Assembly (NCBI GenBank): GCA_021234535.1
Contig: CM037835.1
Span: forward strand, 1,426,001-1,490,000
Direction: 5' to 3'
Origin: Stichopus chloronotus
Taxonomy: Eukaryota > Echinodermata > Holothuroidea > Aspidochirotida > Stichopodidae
DNA: 64,000 bases
Both the position numbers and the translations under genes were made by a program. This document shows positions 61,101-64,000 of the stretch, piece after piece; the first letter of the stretch is position 1, and every line of letters starts with the position of its first letter. The notes under the pieces were generated by a model that saw only the letters and a list, made by a program, of their open reading frames with translations, was not told the DNA's origin and did no database searches.

Positions 61101-62905
61101 CAAACCATTAATACTCTGACTTGAATCTATGCATGACTGTTAAAATATATTGACAATGAAATATAAAGAAAAAGAAAAGCTTTTCAAGTACATGTGGTCT
61201 GGTGATGTCATCACAATTTCAAAACGGCAGCGTCCTGATCAATTTTTTATGAACGTTGAAATTGCAATATCTTGGATAGTAAATGACAAATGAAATTTGA
61301 TGTTGGTGTTCACCAAATGTTATTGCCAAAAGTTCTGACTTTTCTTCTCCTTTAAGTTGTTCAGCATTTCTACCTTGAGATACAGTATGTGTGTTGAGAA
61401 GGTTTACAAAGTTTTGCACCAAATTCACCCAGATGACCTTATATTAGCCTCCACTAAAGACAACAGGCCAATCCTTGCCAATATGGCAAACCTATAAATA
61501 CCAAGTTTGACTTTCATCTATCTCCCCCACTGAGTTAGGGCATACTGTACCCATGCAAGTGTCACAGACACACACACACACATACATGCCAACCTGACTG
61601 CATAGGTTCCTTTGCTGATGAAAGGAACTCAAAGTGTTCATAAACAAAACCATTTAACAAGCACTTGCTTGAGTTAGGAACACAATGCAATCACTCCAAA
61701 CTTAATACCTCATACGGAACATTAGCATGACAATCATTACTTTACATTGCAAACAAATCCTGCATAAAATACTTTACCTGTGGATAAGCCAGATTGGAAA
61801 GTTTGCCCTGCACGGGGGATTCATCCCCCGCTCAAAAGTATCTTGAAGTGTCTAACCGCGCAATTTGACAACTGCAGCCATGCAACGCAAGTTTGATAAC
61901 ACGTTCGCAATTTAAATACAAACTTAGGCCAAGTCTCGGATTTATGTACAGTACCGTACTTTCTTGCGCATTTCGTCGAAGTGACATGCAGCAGTGAGGC
62001 GACCTATGACGTACGTACAGTAGGCTGACTGCATAGTACACATGTACAATGCATAATGGCATATATATCACATGCATAAGAGGAAGTTGGTGGTTTCAGA
62101 ACTTGGTGGCTTAATTTGGAGGGTGGAATGGTGAATACAGTGCCTGGGAAAGGCGATTTCCAGCGATCTAGGAGGGTAGTTTTGGCCAAAATTTTCTTAG
62201 TATGCTTCGCGCCAACCGATAGTGGCGCTTCGCTTAGATAGTACTGGCTGTGCAACTCTCTTGATCTTTATTAAAATCCCCCGGGCGCATATTGCAAACT
62301 TTCCAATCTGGTGGACAAGTAAGCCATAAAAATGGTCAAATCCATTTTAATGGTCAAACCCATGATTAAAAAGTTGTAACAAGAGGGCTGCAATTTGCAA
62401 AGAGAACGAACTATCTCTCCTGTGTAACTGCAGCACCATAACATTGACTATAATTATGTGTAATTTGGTAATTCCGATGAAGTAAACAGTGTTCCAGCTG
62501 TCTTGTAATGTTACAGTAGTTGTATTTGTAGTCATTACAACAAACACTGTACACTGTACAGTATGGTAGTCAAACTCTTGTACTTAGGCCTATGTACTAT
62601 ACTACATAAATACTGCACATGTACAACTACAAAGAATGAAAGATCATGTTATGATGTAGGCCTAGCCTGAGACCTTATCAGCCTCAGACCTTATCAGGCT
62701 TATTCCGTTCTGTAATTTGTAAGGTTCTACAGGTGCACATACTGTACAGTAACTGTAACAGTACAATTGTGGGCCTACAGTACAGTGTATCAATTTAATG
62801 CTATTGCATGGTGCGAAGTTTACGACAGAAACAGCAACCGAAAATGACTAATAAGCGGTTACCCTGGGCATGAATTTGTGCTGCTTCTTCAACCAAAGAC
62901 GCCAT
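48977..62905 (-). CDS. MTX2: Metaxin-2, complete gene of eight coding exons
   Basis: Exons in transcript order: 62905-62863, 59571-59506, 57479-57360, 56777-56701, 52768-52676, 51819-51655, 49544-49468 and 49166-48977. All eight join without a frame error (intron phases 1,1,1,0,0,0,2) and encode 276 aa; the human protein is 263 aa. Residues about 30-100 form the N-terminal GST-like (thioredoxin-fold) domain, with LRANAEHMSPSG and VPFIKVGPQIVSE. Residues about 110-260 form the helical GST-C domain, with RYGSPYPWPLN and PSELDALVFGHLY, both near-identical to my memory of human metaxin-2. Metaxin-2 lies on the cytosolic face of the mitochondrial outer membrane with metaxin-1. It works with the sorting and assembly machinery that inserts beta-barrel proteins. 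No transmembrane segment is seen, as expected for metaxin-2. There are no broken exons, so the gene is judged functional. Confidence 0.96.
49468..49544 (-). CDS. MTX2: MTX2 coding exon 7
   Basis: Encodes VYEELKLACKALSDKLSDQY and YFFLD. It has acceptor TTCTTCGTAG and donor TAG|GTAAGC, ending in phase 2. It aligns with the human segment before the QPTELDALVFGHLY motif. Confidence 0.93.
49855..50345. repeat. GATGCATGACTATG minisatellite in MTX2 intron 6
   Basis: About thirty irregular units of 12-15 bp built on GGATGCATGACTAT. Each contains ATGCAT or a one-change variant, so the array carries a dense series of short palindromes. Confidence 0.85.
51131..51553. mobile_element. Dispersed repeat with hAT-like right end, MTX2 intron 6
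   Basis: The right end (51529-51553) reads in reverse complement CAGTGGCAGAGCCATCCATT, a common hAT-type terminus. Inside, CCAACCAATGGTGGCGCTCT (51253) matches the cores at 34322 and 62212. The upstream part TTCAAGACTGTGCATATGCA resembles TTCAAGGCTGGGTACATGCA at 34226. The left end was not located, so the start given here is only where similarity begins. Confidence 0.45.
51655..51819 (-). CDS. MTX2: MTX2 coding exon 6
   Basis: A 55-codon exon starting VYLSWCCEPIVSKVTKPRYG and containing SPYPWPLNKLLPWYKQREAK. It has acceptor CACCTGACAG and donor GAG|GTAAGG, phase 0 on both sides. RYGSPYPWPLN is essentially identical to vertebrate metaxin-2. Confidence 0.96.
52676..52768 (-). CDS. MTX2: MTX2 coding exon 5
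   Basis: A 31-codon exon, GISLSRELSGPQRSEMKAYM and on to CNTE. It corresponds to the human GHSLSDGLEEVQKAEMKAYM region linking the two GST-like domains. Donor GAG|GTAAGG, phase 0. Confidence 0.95.
54432..54788. mobile_element. TTAA-flanked MITE copy 1 (MTX2 intron 4)
   Basis: Ends are TTAAAGGGAAATAGGGC and, in reverse complement, the same 17 bases. The 357-bp body closely matches the copy at 58202-58554. A TTAA target and AGGRR termini are the pattern I recall for Kolobok/T2-type elements. It has no coding capacity. Confidence 0.85.
56701..56777 (-). CDS. MTX2: MTX2 coding exon 4
   Basis: Encodes VPFIKVGPQIVSEFDPIVEY and LDIK after a split Gly codon. It matches the beta-strand part of the N-terminal GST-like domain (human VPFIHVGNQVVSELGPIV). 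Acceptor CATCACAG, donor AAG|GTGAAT. Confidence 0.95.
57360..57479 (-). CDS. MTX2: MTX2 coding exon 3
   Basis: Starts DQITLPEEAQCMAVKTLLHM and ends RANAEHMSPSG. The acceptor is TCTCACTGCAG and the donor CAG|GTGATG, phase 1 at both ends. RANAEHMSPSG is diagnostic for metaxin-2. Confidence 0.96.
58202..58554. mobile_element. TTAA-flanked MITE copy 2 (MTX2 intron 2)
   Basis: Same family and orientation as 54432-54788. The left end is TTAAAGGGAAATAGGGCG and the right end CCCCTATTTCCCTTTAA. It is 353 bp, with scattered substitutions and small deletions against copy 1 (for example a few bases missing near 58490). Confidence 0.85.
59506..59571 (-). CDS. MTX2: MTX2 coding exon 2
   Basis: Encodes LQDNLQGGSIEEELELFQPF and Q, with split Gly and Lys codons at the borders (phase 1 on both sides). 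LELFQPFQKDQITLP aligns with human ATLYQQLKGEQILLS. The acceptor CACCAG has a weak pyrimidine tract but is the only one that keeps the frame. Donor AAA|GTAAGA. Confidence 0.85.
60782..61355. mobile_element. TTAA-flanked MITE of a second family (MTX2 intron 1)
   Basis: The left end TTAAAGGAGAAGGAAAGCC and the right end, in reverse complement TTAAAGGAGAAGAAAAGTC, form imperfect terminal repeats of about 19 bases with TTAA at both extremes. The 574-bp body differs from the other two TTAA elements, so it is a separate family of the same Kolobok/T2-like type. No open frame. Confidence 0.75.
61567..61581. repeat. CA microsatellite
   Basis: A short run of CA dinucleotides in MTX2 intron 1. Confidence 0.7.
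61789..62311. mobile_element. 523-bp non-autonomous DNA transposon, 8-bp duplications
   Basis: Left end CCAGATTGGAAAGTTTGC and right end GCAAACTTTCCAATCTGG are exact inverted repeats over 18 bases. The flanks are TGGATAAG (61781-61788) and TGGACAAG (62312-62319), seven of eight identical. The 8-bp duplication fits hAT or a similar superfamily, although the CCAGATTGG terminus is not one I can name. It carries the CCAACCGATAGTGGCGCTTC core at 62212. It lies in MTX2 intron 1, and has no transposase frame. Confidence 0.75.
62863..62905 (-). CDS. MTX2: MTX2 coding exon 1
   Basis: Encodes MASLVEEAAQIHAQ plus the first base of a Gly codon; the context AAGATGG is a good start. It resembles the human start MSLVAEAFVSQIAA. 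Donor CAGG|GTAACC. The exon is short, but its phase fits exon 2. Confidence 0.85.
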
Positions 62906-64000
62906 CTTTATGAAACGGTCTGCTTTTATTGCACGAAACTAAAGTAACATGACTGAGGAGCTTAGCTCATTCGAGAGATTTTCGATGTGACCCGTTACAG
63001 TACACCTTACTTCTACCTCTGTCATTTCTGCAGCCAGAGAACATGCACTGTCGCAAGAAGTAGTTCAGCGAAACATCATAAACAATAAGTCACAGGCCGA
63101 CCTTCGAGGTACCGAGGCCGTCAGGCTAAATTGAATTTGAAAAGAAACTTGGAGCTCCTCAGAACAATTGAATGCATGGAGGTTCGAAATGGGTTGGACA
63201 TAAAATCCATGAAAGCAACCAAAATATATCAATGAATTATAGAATGACTTAGAAAATTCCAAGCAATTCGAATCGGATGTTTTTCATCGTGTGACTGCTG
63301 GTCATCATATATGCCTAACACTTTCAACAGTATACGCCCATAAGTTTAGGTCTACACCTTGACTGGTAGTACTAGTGGTAAGTGGCATAACTAGTGGTAA
63401 GTGGCATACTAGTGGTAAGTGGCATAACTTTAATTTGGCTAGGTCCAAATACTGGCTTCTAAATTAGTACTCTGACTTTAAATATCATGTATGCAGTTCT
63501 ACATTTTTAATGTCATGAAAATGAAAACTAGTTCTCCTATTACTGTTACATTTTGTTTAGGCAATTTGTAATTCAATTTATTAACATTTGAAAAGAGGGT
63601 AAGACTCGGTTAGCAAAGAATGCTAATCTCCCCCGAGGCCCTCGTGTAAAATGACATGAAAGTACAGAGAAAAAAATACAAAAGAGTAAAACAATGAAGA
63701 CAAGGTAAAATGTACAAGCAAGAGAATGCATAAACACATGGACCAGAATAAAGCAGAAATATAAAACAAAATAAAGGAGTAAATTAAATGTGAATAGAAA
63801 GTTGAAAAATTAAGCACAGATGAGTAACACAGATAAGAACATAAATTTTTAAAGCAGGATTAAAGAATGAAACAGTTAACATGTGATAATAAATTAAAAT
63901 CATTTGATTCACTGAAATCATGAGACTACGTTGTAGATTTGTGGCTGTGAAGTTGATTTTTAAAAACATTCAGAGATTTAACATTTCTTAGCTCCATGGG
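62906..64000. other. MTX2 upstream region
   Basis: The MTX2 promoter should lie within the first few hundred bases here. I see no clear TATA box or CpG island. A 22-23-bp tandem repeat is at 63362-63432. No coding region is recognised up to the window end. Confidence 0.4.
63362..63432. repeat. ACTAGTGGTAAGTGGCAT tandem repeat, three units
   Basis: Three adjacent copies of about 21-23 bp, each with ACTAGTGGTAAGTGGCATA. Confidence 0.85.

Noticed and set aside
1..64000. CRISPR array or bacterial operon structure
   Set aside because: The minisatellites are contiguous, not direct repeats with unique spacers, and the genes are spliced and eukaryotic.

Overview
The window is animal nuclear DNA: AT-rich, with long introns, microsatellites, minisatellites and non-autonomous DNA transposons, and no prokaryotic gene organisation. 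The best taxonomic clue is a luqin-type neuropeptide precursor whose mature peptide reads KPYKFMRW-amide. From memory this is the sea-cucumber form of the peptide; starfish and sea urchins have a longer one ending in PKFMRW-amide. A sea cucumber (Holothuroidea, Echinodermata) is therefore the most likely source. No database search was possible.

Layout. (1) About 0.5-2.1 kb, plus strand: one large coding exon of a ZNF280-family C2H2 zinc-finger protein. It ends in a SUMO-interaction-like motif, and its apparent stop codon lies inside a strong splice donor, so the gene may continue to an exon at 2.2, 5.9, 14.3 or 16.5 kb. (2) About 2.2-23 kb: non-coding or intronic DNA with a degraded LINE reverse-transcriptase fragment (9.2 kb), hAT-like ends (9.4 and 13.6 kb) and a tandem array of about 140-bp units carrying TGACCTTTGACCT (14.8-15.7 kb). 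(3) 23.35-33.12 kb, plus strand: a two-exon luqin precursor gene. Exon 1 encodes the signal peptide and the amidated peptide. Exon 2, 9.4 kb away, encodes the C-terminal Cys-x10-Cys module typical of luqin precursors. (4) About 33-48.2 kb: gene-poor DNA with hAT-like elements, a near-perfect 30-bp hairpin, a 57-bp minisatellite interrupted by a MITE with an exact 8-bp target duplication, and a long 20-bp minisatellite. (5) 48.98-62.91 kb, minus strand: a complete eight-exon metaxin-2 (MTX2) gene whose splice phases all agree (276 aa). Its introns hold three TTAA-flanked MITEs resembling the Kolobok/T2 type, a 523-bp element with 8-bp duplications, and a 14-bp minisatellite. (6) 62.9-64 kb: MTX2 upstream sequence with no further gene seen.

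The three genes are functionally unrelated (nuclear regulator, secreted neuropeptide, mitochondrial outer-membrane import factor) and show no sign of joint regulation. Most remaining structure in the window comes from mobile elements and tandem repeats.
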